Shown: positions 31,001 through 42,830 of the stretch, one piece after another | How the letters are laid out: the number at the start of each line of letters is the position of its first letter | How positions within the stretch are numbered: position 1 is the first letter of the stretch | NCBI GenBank assembly: GCA_014529385.2 | Contig: CM043964.1 | Span: forward strand, 106,830,087-106,883,086 | Source of the DNA: Adiantum capillus-veneris | Taxonomy: Eukaryota > Streptophyta > Polypodiopsida > Polypodiales > Pteridaceae | Reading direction: 5' to 3' | Length of the DNA stretch: 53,000 nt | Position numbers and translations under genes: made by a program | Notes under the pieces: model-generated | Databases searched by the model: none | The model's input: the letters and a program-made list of their open reading frames with translations, nothing else | Told to the model about the DNA's origin: nothing

Positions 31001-31892
31001 ACTGATTGCAATGAGCCTTCATGTTACAAGGAAGCAGTGCAAATGAAGGACTCCGGGAATTGGCAATTGGCCATGCAGTCAGAGATGACAGCTCTGCATA
31101 AAAACAAGACATGGAAGCTAGTTAAATTACCACACGGCAAAAAGGCTCTACCTTGTAAATGGGTTTACAGGTATAAGATCACTGCTCATGATAGTCAGCC
31201 AAAGTACAAAGCAAGGCTTGTTGCCAAGGGCTTTAAGCAAGAACAAGGCATTGACTTTGATGAAGTCTTCTCTCCGGTGGTCAAGATGACTACATTGAGA
31301 TGATTTCTTGCATTGGTTGCCATATTAGATTTGGTGTTGCACCAAATGGATGTCAAGACAGCGTTCTTGCATGGTGATTTAGATGTGGAAATTTACATGC
31401 AGCAGCCAGAAGGGTTTGTTGAGAAAGGCAAGGAAGATTGGGTATGCCAGTTGTTAAAGAGTCTTTATGGCTTAAAACAATCACCGAGGGCATGGTACCA
31501 TAAATTCCACAAGTTTATGCTTTCTCAAGGCTACAAACGTAGTGAGTTCGATCACTAACTATATACAAAGAAGGCTAAGGATGGTAGTTGGCTGATCCTT
31601 ATTTTGTATGTGGATGACATGTTGATTGCTCGCAAGCACTTGGAAGAAATTTCAGCTTTGAAGTCAAAGATGGCAAAATCGTTTGACATGAAAGACATGG
31701 GTGAGGCAAGTCATATACTTGGTATGCGCATTGAGAGAGACAGATCAAAGAAGTTGATTTGGTTATCTCAAACAGAGTATATTGACAAGGTTTTGCAACG
31801 TTTCAATATGGAGAAGGGAAAGGCACCGAGTGTTCCATTGCCACCATATGTGAAACTTAGCAAACAAGATTGTCCTGTGTCTGAGGAAGAAT
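31001..31892 (+). pseudogene. Reverse transcriptase of copia E
   Basis: Landmarks: [42 protein letters not shown] then TGA (31301), QMDVKTAFLHGDLD (first Asp), LKQSPRAWY, a TAA (31556), ILYVDDMLIA with the intact YVDD, and SEEE then TAG (31892). Frame is kept throughout; only nonsense codons interrupt it. Confidence 0.93.
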
Positions 31893-32565
31893 AGGCTGAA
31901 ATGGATAAGATTCCATATGCGTCTGCAGTGGGTAGTTTGATGTATGCAATGATTGCTACTCGCCCAGACATTGCATTTGCAGTGGGAGTAGTAAGTCGAT
32001 ACATGTCAAACCCAGGCAAGAAACATTGGGAGGCAGTGAAAGGAATATTGAGATACTTGAAAGCTACAAAGAGTATGCATATATGCTATGGGAGTCAGGA
32101 GCTAAGTGTAAAGGGTTTTACAGACTCAGATTATGCAGGTGACTTAGACAACCGAAGGTCTACCTCGAGGTATGTCTTTACATTGGCTGGTGGAGCAGTA
32201 TCATGGCGTTCTAGATTACAAGATTGTGTTACTCAGTCTACTACAGAGGCTGAATATGTTGCAGCATCAGAGGCATGCAAAGAATCAATTTGGCTTAATC
32301 GACTAGTAACAGATTTGGGAATCAAAGAAGAGATGCCTGTGTTATATTGTGATAGTCAAAGTGCTATACAATTGGCTCGCAATCCAGTTTATCACTCAAA
32401 GACAAAGCATGTGGATGTGAAGTATCATTTCATCAGGGAAATGCTCGAGGATAAGCAACCTTAGCTTGTCAAAGTTCACACCACAGAAAATCCTGCTGAT
32501 CTACTTACAAAAGGACTTCCCTCAGAGAGCTTTGCGCATTTTCGCAAGCAGTTAGGTGTAGGGTA
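31893..32565 (+). pseudogene. RNase H and C-terminus of copia E
   Basis: Catalytic acids are in KGFTDSDYAGD, STTEAEYVAAS and LYCDSQSAIQLA, with the terminal Asp in ENPADLLTKGLP, after a TAG at 32462 behind MLEDKQP. It ends HFRKQLGVG and TAG at about 32563. Confidence 0.93.
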
Positions 32566-32644
32566 GTACATCACTTCTCTACATCTCTTGTATATTAGCT
32601 TGTATAGTAGCTTCTCTCACACTTTAAGTACCACATTGGACTTT

Positions 32645-32847
32645 AAGTGGGAGTTTGTTGGGGTATAAAGCCCAATGTGGTCGCCCAGGTAAGTGGGCGG
32701 GCCGCCAGGTATGTACACATATTGTTTTGTAAAAACCTAATAAGAACTCACTATGCTCTACACATTACAGTAGAGCGAGTTCACCATATCGTCGTGCTCT
32801 TCTTCTCGCACTCTCTCTCGCGTCGCACTTCCGTTCGTACTCCTTCA
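32645..32847 (+). repeat. Polypurine tract and 3' LTR of copia E
   Basis: AAGTGGGAGTT (32645-32655) precedes TGTTGGGG at 32656. The LTR ends at 32847, followed by the target duplicate CAAAT. Confidence 0.93.
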
Positions 32848-32852
32848 CAAAT

Positions 32853-33779
32853 CAAATTTGGCAAGATTTGGATCATTGGATTGAAAATTGTGGCCAAAAT
32901 TGCAAAGTCAGTCTGCAAATACAAAACTGATGACCATTTGAACAAAAATTTTCCAAACTTGATGAAACTTGGTTAGGGAGCTTAAGTTGAGTTGCTTAAC
33001 AGATCTGTGTCAAGATTGTTGCAAAAAAGTGCAAAAAAATAGGTGGAGTAAATAATCACGCTTATTTACATCTGTTACAAAAAATGATATTCTTGTACAT
33101 TTGAGTATTCAACAAGGTCAAGCATATCAAGTAGACCACACAAATCAATTTTGGTGAAATCTGGATCACAAAAGTGAAACTTAAGCCAGATTCTTGAAAA
33201 CTGAGTCTGCAAACACGAAACAATTGATAACTTGAACAAACTTTGTTCAAACTTAGTGAAACTTGTCTAAAGACATCAACAAGTTGCATACTTGGCAAAT
33301 CAAGCCAGAAAGTGCAAAAAATAGAGAAAAGTAAATAATCGCGATTATTTACTACTGCTACACAGAGACACCATTTTTGACTTTTGAACTTGTACAATGT
33401 TAGACCAACATAATACAAGGCCACTGGGAAATTTTGTGTTCAATCGGATCCAAATTGGTATATGTTCACTCAGTTTCTAGGTTGCAGATTAGTCCTTTTG
33501 GTTTTTGCAAAAGTGAAATATGAAAGTCTCAATTGTATACATAGACCAGTCGCAATAGTTAGCAAGAAGTGTACAGTCTTTGTGGAAGAATAGCTAACTT
33601 GATTAAAACTGATACAAGAATCAGGTTGTCGACAAGGAATTGAAAGCTTGATAGAAATTGACGACAAGTCGATCCGATGGTAAGTACTCTATCCAGGGCT
33701 TCATGAGTCTATGTGAACCTTAGATCGGTTGTATACTAGCAAATCAAGGCATATTTGGAGAGACTGCTAGTAGAGTATC
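32853..33779 (+). other. Leader of element D, right part
   Basis: Continues the leader after copia E. It contains palindrome cores at 33048-33069 and 33331-33352, then a stretch with no motif up to the first Gag-like codons. Confidence 0.65.
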
Positions 33780-36003
33780 CACAGAAGAAAGCGTGAATCA
33801 AGGCAATCCCTTGTACACTATCCTTGAAGAAGTCCTAGACACTTTTTCAGATTCAACATCTGAAATGTCTTCCTATTCAACTCACTCAGAAATCGGAACG
33901 ACAGTGTGATATAAGCACATACTCTCTTTTTATAAGACTAATCGCCATGGAGCTCAGGTTTATCTAGATCCTAATGAAGAGTATACCATTCGCATTGATG
34001 ACCATGGCATAGAGTTTGAAGAGGAAATCAGAGCAAACAACAAGGAAAAATGTACATGGATAAAAACAGAACTCAGTATTTACAAGTCAAAAACCCTGAC
34101 GTGATAGACAAATGGGGTCAGAAGCAAATACCATAATTCCAGATATGGCAGCAAAAGAAGGACCACCAACTTTAGAATTCGAAGGATACGATCAAGTTGA
34201 TTTGAAGCCTCTGAAACGGCTTAGTACGGATAATCCTAGGATCGGAGTCTATTGTTGGGAGGATCGAAATGTCAAAGATCTTTTATGGACTTCTCATGCC
34301 AAATTAGGACAGCTAACGTCCATGAAGATCATTTATATCTTCAAAATCAAAGACAAGGGTTCAACAAATTTACCAACCTACCTGTTTAGGGATTGTTATA
34401 ACAATAACTTTGTTATGATGACTCATGAAGAGATGGAACAAACCAAATACCAAGGGTACTCCATAAGGGATTGGATACTGGGTCAAGGACCAGAAACTAT
34501 TCCACAAGAAGAACTCCGCTAGACAGCTTTTGAGTGTAATGTTAAAAAACTAGAAACCACCTCATCACGAAGAAAACCGGGTGACACTAAAGCCAGTCCA
34601 GGGCTACACGAGTCATTATTTCCAACAACAGACTGGTTTGAAGGAATCAAAACACGACCAACTGCCAAGAGACAGGGAGTTGAACCAAATAGATGTGTCA
34701 GACCAGTTGATTTTCAAAAATGGGTCACTTAGCAAGCTTTAAGCAAGTGCTAAGAGCATAACGCATATTTGATTTCCATACTCAAATCGAGGGATTTGGA
34801 ATGACATTAGAAGGAAAAGCACTAACATGGTTCCAAAACATTCCACCAAGGTCAATCATGGACTTAAATACATTAGCTTAAGGATTCGTAGCTGCATGTT
34901 CCAAAACGAGGATCAAATATAATATGGTAGCTCAAATCTATAGCTTCAAACAGAAACAAGGTGAGTCTGTTAGGGATTGTCCAACTCGAATGAAGCAATA
35001 CATTGCAAGATGCCCACAGCTAGAGATACCTACAGAGGAAAGACTAGTATCATTGTTTCTACAGGGACTACTAAAGAAAGAACTTCATGCTATACTGTAT
35101 AGTAAAAAGCATACGACCCTAGAAGAGTGTGTGTCAGATGCTATTGACTTAGGAGACAATTGTGATATTTTCAACGAAGAAGATGTCCCTAAGGATAACC
35201 AAAGCGAGAAAACAACATCCACCAAACCAGCACAAGTGGGAACGGCTATTGCAACACCGCTTTCAGCCATAGAAGACATGCTCAAAAGAATGAATGATAT
35301 GATGAATAATATACAAAAAGCACCTATGAGGGGACCAAGGCCAGGGATACCTCAACAGGGACAACCAATTAGGCCACAAAAATGGTGTGAAATCGGAGTC
35401 AAATGGACAAACCATGAGACCAATGAGTGCTATTACCGACCAAAGTATGATGGGAATGTTCAATACGCGCCTATGAGTCCACAAGGACAACCAATGTACA
35501 GATATCAGCCTAATATGGTCCCAGCTCAAAGACCACCGATGGGTATGGAAAGACCTTAGCCTGTGTCGGATCAACAACCTCTATATCCGGGACATAATGT
35601 AGTGCCTGTAAAGTACATGCATTCAGAGGGAGTCATAGATGAACAAGCACTAGTGCTTGCTACACCCTATGCTGAGCCTAGTCCATCTACAGTAATGGTA
35701 GAAGCAGATTGGTATAATTCACATCCACCACCAATGGAAGAACTTGTGACTTATACTACACCAAAGCTTGCACCGATGTAATATGTAGCTAATCAAGGTG
35801 TTATACCTCCTATGGTAAGACCCATGATTAAGCCAATAACTAGAAACTGTTAAAACTGTGGTGCAGACGATCATTGCAAAAATGAATGCTCACAGCTTGA
35901 CAAGAACCTTAAGCCAGTTGAAGCTTATTGCATACAATGTTGCAAAAAGGGAGGACACTTCCCTTAAGATTGTCCAAAAAATCCTTTAAACAAGGGTAAA
36001 ACA
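33780..36003 (+). pseudogene. Gag of element D with two zinc knuckles
   Basis: An N-terminal acidic segment (ILEEVLDTFSDSTSEMSS, about 33820) is followed by a frameshift into MGSEANTIIPDMAA at 34112. After another break comes the gypsy Gag core: GKALTWFQNIPP (about 34815), IYSFKQKQGESVRDCPTRM, LFLQGLLKKELHAIL and LEECVSDAIDLGD. A Gln/Pro/Met-rich region precedes two knuckles: C-x2-C-x4-H-x4-C at about 35850 with a TAA inside, and a C-x2-C-x5-H-x4-C variant at about 35930 with another TAA. N-terminal boundary uncertain. Confidence 0.82.
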
Positions 36004-36351
36004 GTAGTGAACCTAGTCCAAGTGATATCTAGTAGCTCGTCTAAGAGTGAACCGATTGTTCCAATCAAGGTAATCACCAGAGCCCAGGCTAAGAAAAAAA
36101 AACATAACTCCTCTGATGATTCGAAGAACACAAAAATTTCCTCTCAAAAGACCAAAATAAGCAGAAACAAAAGGTATGAGATGAGAAAACAGAAACAAAG
36201 GACTGAAATTGAGGAGAAAGCAAAGAAACTATTCCAAGAAAAGGTGAAAGAAACTGGAAGTGAAATCAAAGAAACCACCATGAAATCTGGAGGATCAATT
36301 TTGGTTGACAAAATTTTTGAGCCAATTTATGCAGCTTTGGAAGCTTACTAA
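36004..36351 (+). CDS. Basic helical segment between Gag and protease of D
   Basis: An open frame of 114 codons: Ser-rich start, then ITRAQAKKKKHNSS and a long Lys/Glu helix (KQRTEIEEKAKKLFQEKV). It ends EPIYAALEAY and TAA. No enzyme motif. ITRAQ-type motifs often precede retropepsins in giant plant gypsy elements. Probably part of the Gag-Pol linker rather than an independent gene. Confidence 0.5.
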   Translation, partial: VVNLVQVISSSSSKSEPIVPIKVITRAQAKKKKHNSSDDSKNTKISSQKTKISRNKRYEMRKQKQRTEIEEKAKKLFQEKVKETGSEIKETTMKSGGSILVDKIFEPIYAALEAY

Positions 36352-36385
36352 GCGGGACTTAAAGTAGGCCAAAGCTTATCAAAAT

Positions 36386-37575
36386 TTGGTAAGAATTACT
36401 CAAGAGATACTGGAAAAACAAAAACCCAAGCTCGAGAGTACGGCAAAACCTGAAGAGCTTGTGGTAGGAACCAGTAAAGAAGAACCTAAAGTGGTGGTAG
36501 AACCCCACCTTGAAACAAAAGAGCCAGAACTTATAGTGCCGGACAACGAAGGTGCCTTAGATGGAATTCCATTCGTAGAAGAAGACTGGCCAGGACACTT
36601 ATGGGAAAAAGTTATAGAGATTAATGATGGGAGCCTAACTTTGAAGTCAGCTCCTATAGAGGAAGTTTGGCTAGACAACCTACCTCCTGATATGGACATG
36701 GATATACGATCCTTGTATGGGGATTGCGGATCTGAAGCTTCAGGAATGTCTAAACCATTGACTTTGAAAACATTACCCTCTTACTTGAGAGATAACGAAG
36801 ATGAATCCATAGTGTGTAAAACCACTCAGGTAAAGAGAGCGGAACAGACCCTAGAAGTAGACAACATCCATTCAATCATGTCTACACCCATCCAATGCAC
36901 TCTTACTTTAGGAGATTTGTTAAAAATCAGACCATATTTATGGAACGATCTACAGAAAACTCTAAAGAAGGTGGGGATAATAGGGCTTATCGCAAGGAAT
37001 TTGGGAAAATTGAAATACGAATTGGATAACAAAGAGATTAGATCCGTTCCAATGAACAAAGTCGAAGAATACTACGAAGGGGAAGAAGGAAACACAACCC
37101 TTCTAGTGAGATATAATGATATAGAAACCATGGCAATACTGGATAGTGGGACATGCATATCCATAGCCACGAAAGAAGTATGGGAATCATGGGGACGACC
37201 AACCATTAGGTAAACTCGAATGAAATTGCAATTGGTTGATGGACACATTGAAGACCCTTAGGACTGCTTGAAAAAGTGATAGTTAATTCCTGTGGGATTG
37301 AATATCAACACACTTTTGCCATAGTAGACTTTGGAAAGAAACTCAATTACGAAATCATATTGGAAAGACCTTTCATGCGACAAGTACAACTCATCCAGGA
37401 TTGGGGAAACAATTATTTGTACTTGAAGCAAGTGGGATCAATAACAAGGGTTAATCTTAAAGATCACGCTTATAGAGATGTCATGAAAACACCCATACAA
37501 GAATTTGATTCAGTCTCTTCTGCTAAAACTAAGCTTCCATCTTGGTCGAACAAGGACACACCTATTTGGATGTGA
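36386..37575 (+). pseudogene. First retropepsin of element D and its N-terminal extension
   Basis: The first 220 residues are an acidic linker (EELVVGTSKEEPKVVVEPHL). Then comes METMAILDSGTCISIATKEV-type sequence: the DSGT loop is at about 37141 within AILDSGTCISIA. A TAG at 37211 and a frameshift follow. The second half reads HTFAIVDFGKKLNYEIILER, with IILERPFM in place of the usual ILG-x-P-[FW]. This is the canonical protease position, between Gag and RT. Confidence 0.85.
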
Positions 37576-38449
37576 GGAGGCTCAAAAAATGGGAGCTTAA
37601 AACAAGAAGAATGTATCTTAGAAAGAGATTGCATAGATGAAGCCTATGCACCTGAACCCTTCCCAAAGCATTTGTTTGAGCCATTTGAGTAGACTCAAAT
37701 TTTAGCACAACAATGGATGTACGTGTAAATGCGTCTATCCCTACTCAATTTTTCAATGAGGACGACTATGACATAATTCCCATACAAATGATCTCAACCC
37801 TTCACATTGAAGAATAAATTCAAGAATCCAAGGACTTGATGAAAGCTCAACAAGTCTTTTCAGACCTCTATTATGATGCAACAGATGAGGTAGAAGAACA
37901 TTCAGCTACCTTAGATGATTCTGGGTCAAAAAAAGAACATGTGAGAGCTAAACTACTCATGAAAGGAGGGGAAGAAAAGTTTTTCGACTTTCCAAACCAG
38001 AAACTGAGAAGACAGAAATGGTATTGAAGAAAAAGAGACACGAGAAACTTGAAAGCTAGACCTATGCCACCAGTCTCCAGTAGGAACACAATTTTTGATG
38101 CAGATAGATGGACATGATTGTGTCAAGGACAAAATCAATGGTAGATATCCTTTAAACAAAAAACAAGAAATATCAAAAACATTGAGAGAAACAAAAAAAG
38201 AAACTCACGCAAAACCTAAATACTAGGACAAGGATTCAACCATGACACAAGTTGAACAAAGAAAGAAATATCAAGAGTTGAAAAAAGCACTAAAGGAGAT
38301 ATATACGACTGAAATGGAAACCATTGAGGAGGATGGTAAAGATGTAATGAGTGTTCCATCCCATTACAAGAAATATACTCTTCGTCTAAAAAATAATAGT
38401 CGAACAACCTGTCAAAGAATTATGGAAACGGGGTGAGTCGTACGAAGGA
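37576..38449 (+). other. Protease-RT linker of element D
   Basis: Short open stretches with acidic and helical composition (DLYYDATDEVEEHSA; QRKKYQELKKALKEIY) separated by stops and frameshifts. No catalytic motif. A spacer of this kind is normal in long gypsy polyproteins. Confidence 0.5.
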
Positions 38450-39480
38450 CCTGAAAACGCAAAAAAGATAGATTTGGCCGAACCAGAAGAAGAGCCTAGA
38501 CCTGCCTACATTGCAAATGACCTGACAGACGAAGAAGAAGAGCTTTTGTTAAGTCTACTAAAAGATACCGAGATATCTTTGCTTGATCTTATAAGGATCT
38601 CAAGGGTGTTGATCCAGAAATCTATCAACATACCATACCCATGAGAGATGATGCAAAACCAAGTAGACAAAGACCATACACGTATAATGATACATTTGCC
38701 AGAAATATCAAAGAAGAGATAGAAAAGCTAAAGGAAGCCAAATTCATTTTTCAAATTGAACACACAGATTGGGTTTCTCCAATCATGGTAGTACCCAAGA
38801 AAAATGGTACAAGTGTGTATCAATCTCAAGAAAGTGAATGTAGCTACCATTAGAGACAACTTTCCTCTTCCAATCACTGAGCATGTTTTAGAACGAGTTG
38901 CGAGAAAATAAGCTTACAGATTTTTAGATGGCTTTTCGGGATACAATCAACTTTTGGTTGACCCCAAAGATGAACATGAAACTACCTTTGCAACTGAATG
39001 GGGCATTTTTGCCTATCGGGTTATGCCTTTTGGGTTAACTAATGCTCCTGCCACCTTTCAAAGATTAATGAGCCATGCTTTTAAAGAATATCTTTGAAAT
39101 TTCTTGGAAGTATATATGGATGATCTATGTGTACATTCATCAATCCGAGCTGATCATTTTGAACACCTCAAAAAGGTATTCAAAAAATGTAGACTTTATA
39201 GGATTTGCTTAAATTTTGAAAACTACACATTTATGGGTAGAGAAGGAAAAATTCTTGGACATATAGTGTCTAAAAATGGCATAGCTATTGATATGGATAA
39301 AATTCATGTTATTGCCAATTTGCCTAGACCGACAACAATCAAATGGGTTCAAGCCTTTATGGGACATTGTGGATATTATAGACGATTCATTTACATGTAC
39401 GCTATAATTGCAAAACCCATGTACAGCTTGATTACACACTTTGAATGGACTGATGAGTGTGAAGAATCCTTCATGAAGCT
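38450..39480 (+). pseudogene. Reverse transcriptase of element D
   Basis: Order: HTIPMRDDAKPSRQRPY, EKLKEAKFIFQIEHTDWVSP, a frameshift near 38815, VCINLKKVNVATIRDN, FLDGFSGYNQLLV (first Asp), [19 protein letters not shown], then VYMDDLCVHSS with YMDD at 39113-39124. Stops are TAA at about 38909 and TGA at about 39095. The thumb follows (GHIVSKNGIAID; FMGHCGYYRRFI). The active site is intact. The TEWG-x-[FY]-x-Y-x-VMPFG style and lack of a chromodomain suggest a non-chromovirus gypsy branch. Confidence 0.92.
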
Positions 39481-39982
39481 TAAGCAAGCTCTAACTTCAG
39501 TTCCAATTTTGAAAGCACCAGATTGGAATAAGATATTCCACATACAGGTAGATGCTTCCAATTTTTCCATCAGGTGTATACTAGCTCAACCAGGAGATGA
39601 AAAAATTGATTTTCCTATTTCTTATGCTAGCCGACAGTTAAATATGACAAAGAAAAACTATACAACCACCAAAAGGGAAGGACTAACAATGATCTATGCC
39701 GTGAAAAAGTATGGACATTACCTATTAGCTAACAAATTTGTGTTCTTTGTGGACCACCAAGCCTTATTGTACTTGGTCAACAAGCCATGCAACACAGGAA
39801 GAATAGCGAGATGGTTCATCATTCTTTTGAAATTTGATTTCACTGCAGTTGTGAAAAAGGGAACCACTCATCAAAGAGCAGATCATTTGTCAAGGATTGT
39901 TTCAAGAGAACCATTTAAGGGAATAGACGATGATCTATCAGATGCATATTTGTTCTCCGTTGAAATGATACCTCGATGGTAA
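39481..39982 (+). pseudogene. RNase H of element D, uninterrupted
   Basis: All four acids are visible: FHIQVDASNFS, TTTKREGLTMIYAVKKY, FFVDHQALLYLV and THQRADHLSRI. The frame runs open from 39104 through thumb and RNase H to TAA at 39980. After that the protein would have continued (IPLPITFELIEQSAMYQLLA) into the site of copia F. Confidence 0.92.
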
Positions 39983-40096
39983 GAAAATATAATATCCTTG
40001 ATGACCATAGCTCAAGTGCATTTGCAAATACCACTTCCTATTACATTCGAATTAATTGAGCAATCGGCTATGTATCAATTACTAGCTGGAAGGTTG

Positions 40097-40325
40097 TGTT
40101 AAAGAATATGATGTTAAAGAATATGTCCATTGTGCTATGGACGATCGGACACTGACTATACTATGTTGTAAATATACTTTGGATAATAGTTAAAAGAAGA
40201 AGAAGAGAAGAGCAGCTCGTTGAATGGCTGTTGCAGGGTAACGATTGTGTGTGTGTGTCTCGATGTGTGTTGGTGTGTGTGCATAGTCTTCTTTTCTACC
40301 TTCTCCATCACCTGTGCACTCTACA
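40097..40325 (+). repeat. 5' LTR of copia F
   Basis: Starts with TGTTAAAGAATATGA, almost directly repeated (TGTTAAAGAATATG at 40097 and again 15 bases on). It ends CACTCTACA and contains a GT-rich stretch. Confidence 0.95.
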
Positions 40326-40328
40326 AAG

Positions 40329-40340
40329 TGGTATCAGAGC
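40329..40340 (+). other. Primer binding site of copia F (initiator tRNA-Met type)
   Basis: TGGTATCAGAGC three bases after the LTR end. Confidence 0.93.
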
Positions 40341-41232
40341 TCAGTTTAAAGAGCTACAGTCAATACACAGGTTTCCGCAGCTCTGGAAAACAACAAAAAA
40401 AAGAGAGGTTTTTTGGTCATAACTCCCTCACCTGAACTCGGAATACAGTGATCCAGGAATTTATCTTTATGTTTTTGGGCATTCTGGACGCATTGGAATA
40501 CTCAGATTTGCAAAAAATCTACAATTTTCTGCAGCAAACAGCCAGCTCACACAAGCATAGAAGATGTCTAGTTTTGCACTCGGCAATAGATTTACAGGTT
40601 ACAGGTGAAGAATTCAGCATTTACACAGGTTTTGGAGAGCGACATAGAGCTTTTGCATCATGATATTATGTTATCGAAGATTATGTTTAGTTGTTGTGGG
40701 TCCGTTATGGACAACCGCCTATTTAAGAAAGGTTGTGGGAAGAAGTTGAGGCGGTTATATTGTCAGATTGAGTAATTTGTGGTTATGTATGGATATGCGG
40801 TTAATGTATTTTGGAAAACTGCAGCCTTTGTGAGGGTCGAGTGAGGTTTTTTGAAGCCTTGCCTTGGGAGCTTTGGTACCTTGGCAAGGTGGATTAGGTA
40901 CTGGAGCGAACCCCCGACTGGCCCCGCGAAAGACCTCATATGTCGTTTACGACTATGGGAAGAAGGTGGATGTATGGATATGTGGTACATGACAGCGTAT
41001 GGATTGCATTTGCATACAGGTCCATGTGGACATTGTTTTAGAGTATTTATGCATAGTATTGAGTCAGTCTGTGGCAAAGTGAGTCAGTGGATTTTCCCTT
41101 GGCAGTGAGAGATTTTCTGTCAGTGTTTATGAGAACTTTGGTTGAGATTGTCACTTGAGATATTGTCCAAATACAAACGAAACTCTATCAAAATTTTGTC
41201 AAAATCCTTTGGAAGAAATTGAGAGAGTGAAG
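40341..41232 (+). other. 5' untranslated leader of copia F
   Basis: About 0.9 kb before gag. It contains the leader motif shared with copia E at 40818-40855 (ACTGCAGCCTTTG, then GAGGGTCGAGTGAGGTTTT). Small ORFs are unremarkable. Confidence 0.7.
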
Positions 41233-42290
41233 ATGGCAAAAAGTTCAACTCAAGTCACACAGATTGTTGGAGAGAAGCTGACCAGAGAGAACTACAGCAT
41301 ATGGTCTTACAGGATGGAGAACTTTATCATGGGCAAAGGTTTATGGGATTATATTACAGGTGAACAAGAGTGTCCCGAGGTTGGTTTGGAACCAAATAGA
41401 AAGAATGTTGAAGCACATAAAACATGGCAAGCAGGAGTAGAAGCTTACAAGAAGTGGATCGAGAATTCAAGGAAAGTGATGCATTGGATTTCACTATGCA
41501 TTAGTGACTTTTTTATACCACATGTGAAGAAGGATCAATATCCAAAGGAAGCATGGGAGATACTAGCAAGAATAAACAGCTCTAATACAGAACCACGAAA
41601 AGTTCACTTGAAGCAAAGGTTACATTGTGTATGGCGAGGAAATAGATCCATATCAGATTATGTGACAGAGATAAAGCAAATACAGGAAGATCTTGCGAGC
41701 ATTAATGTTGAAGTTCCAAATGATGACTTAGTTTCAGTGACATTGAATGGTTTGGGACCGTAATACAAGTCATTGGATACATCTATATCTGTTCGAGGAC
41801 ACATGCCTGATTTTGAAGAGTTAGTAAACCTTTGTTTGCAAGAAGAGGTGAAGTTAGGCAAGTCAGGTCCTTCTACATCAAATAACAATTCGAGAGATCA
41901 GGTTTTTTACTCTAGAGGTCGTGGAAACAATAGAGGTGGAAGAGGAAACTATAGTCGTGGAAACAATGCTGGAAGAGGTCAATGGCAAAACCAAGAAAGT
42001 CAAAGTTACAATGATTATAGCCAAAGAGGCAGGGGGAGAGCCCGAACTCGTGGACGTGGAGGTGGACGATTTGTACATCCTCAAAGAGATGGATATTGTA
42101 ACAGATGTGGCATTTATAGTCACTTTGAAAGAGAATGTTACACAAGGCTAAATCAAAATCGTGATCGTGGTGGAAGAGGGTGAGGTTATGGCAGACATAG
42201 AGGAAACTTTGCTGGATACAATCCTCATGATCAAAATATATATGACAATAGATCGAGTGGACATTTATTTCCTATGGAGCATGTTGTTGG
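41233..42290 (+). pseudogene. Gag of copia F
   Basis: It starts at MAKSSTQVTQIVGEKL (41233), preferred over an in-frame Met at 41155 because relatives begin close to the L-x-x-x-NY-x-x-W motif. The core shows LTRENYSIWSYRMENF and AWEILARINSSNTEP. TAA at 41761 follows NGLGP. After it come a Gly-Arg-rich RNA-binding-like tail (RGRGNNRGGRGNYSRG) and the zinc knuckle CNRCGIYSHFEREC at about 42100-42140, then TGA at 42181. Frame is kept across both stops. Confidence 0.9.
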
Positions 42291-42830
42291 AAGCATGGCG
42301 GAGCCACATCATACAGATGATTGGTATTTAGATAGTGGTGCCACAAATCATATGACATATCATGGCGAATGGTTTGACAGAAAAGAGAAATTAGAAGAGG
42401 ATGAGTTTGTCGCTACAGGTGATGATACTCTGCATCGGATTACACATGTTGGTTCAGTTCCATTGCTAGAAAAAGACGGGACATACAACACATTGGGAGA
42501 TGTTCTATATGTGCCTTCAATCACAAAGAATTTGACATCAGTTGGACAAATGACAGATCAAGGGTTGCAAGTCCGCTTTAATCGTATGGTTGTTTCATAG
42601 AGGAGTTTCACAAAGGCAGACCAGGCAAGATATTGGCACGTGGAAGAAATAAAGGTCGCTTGTTCTCATTGGAAGCTGAAGATCCATGTTTACACAGTGG
42701 TATGTATGCAAACAAATCAGCCACTCAAGATAATTGGGCAGAGTTATGGCATAAGAGGATTGGTCATGTCAATTTTAGATGACTAAAGCATATGCAATCA
42801 AATCAAATTGTACGTGGATTACCAAAGTTT
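42291..42830 (+). pseudogene. Protease and pre-integrase region of copia F
   Basis: DWYLDSGATNHMTYHGEW carries the DSGA loop (about 42329). GDVLYVPSITKNLTSVGQM follows, then a frameshift around 42590. In the new frame: EEFHKGRPGKILARGRNKG, the pre-integrase motif ELWHKRIGHVNFR, and TGA at 42780. Confidence 0.9.

Larger units (their letters stand above)
27326..32852 (+). mobile_element. Ty1/copia element E (TNT1/Tork-like) with target duplication CAAAT
   Basis: LTRs of 192 bp at 27331-27522 and 32656-32847 differ at 5 sites. CAAAT flanks both sides (27326-27330, 32848-32852). Coding order is gag, protease, integrase, RT, RNase H. The Gag and Pol style resembles the TNT1/Tork group. It is inserted in the leader repeat of element D. 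About five in-frame stops, one frameshift and a mutated integrase residue make it inactive despite its young LTRs. Confidence 0.95.
26948..33352 (+). repeat. About 285-bp tandem monomers with a conserved 22-bp palindrome, leader array
   Basis: The core is GTAAATAATCG followed by its own reverse complement. Starts are 26948, 27233, 33048 and 33331 (the last perfect). After subtracting copia E and one target duplicate (5522 bp), the spacings are 285, 293 and 283. Flanks are diverged but share TGCAAAAA before the core, and phrases such as TGGATCA and ATGAAACTTG between cores. All units point the same way. Confidence 0.85.
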
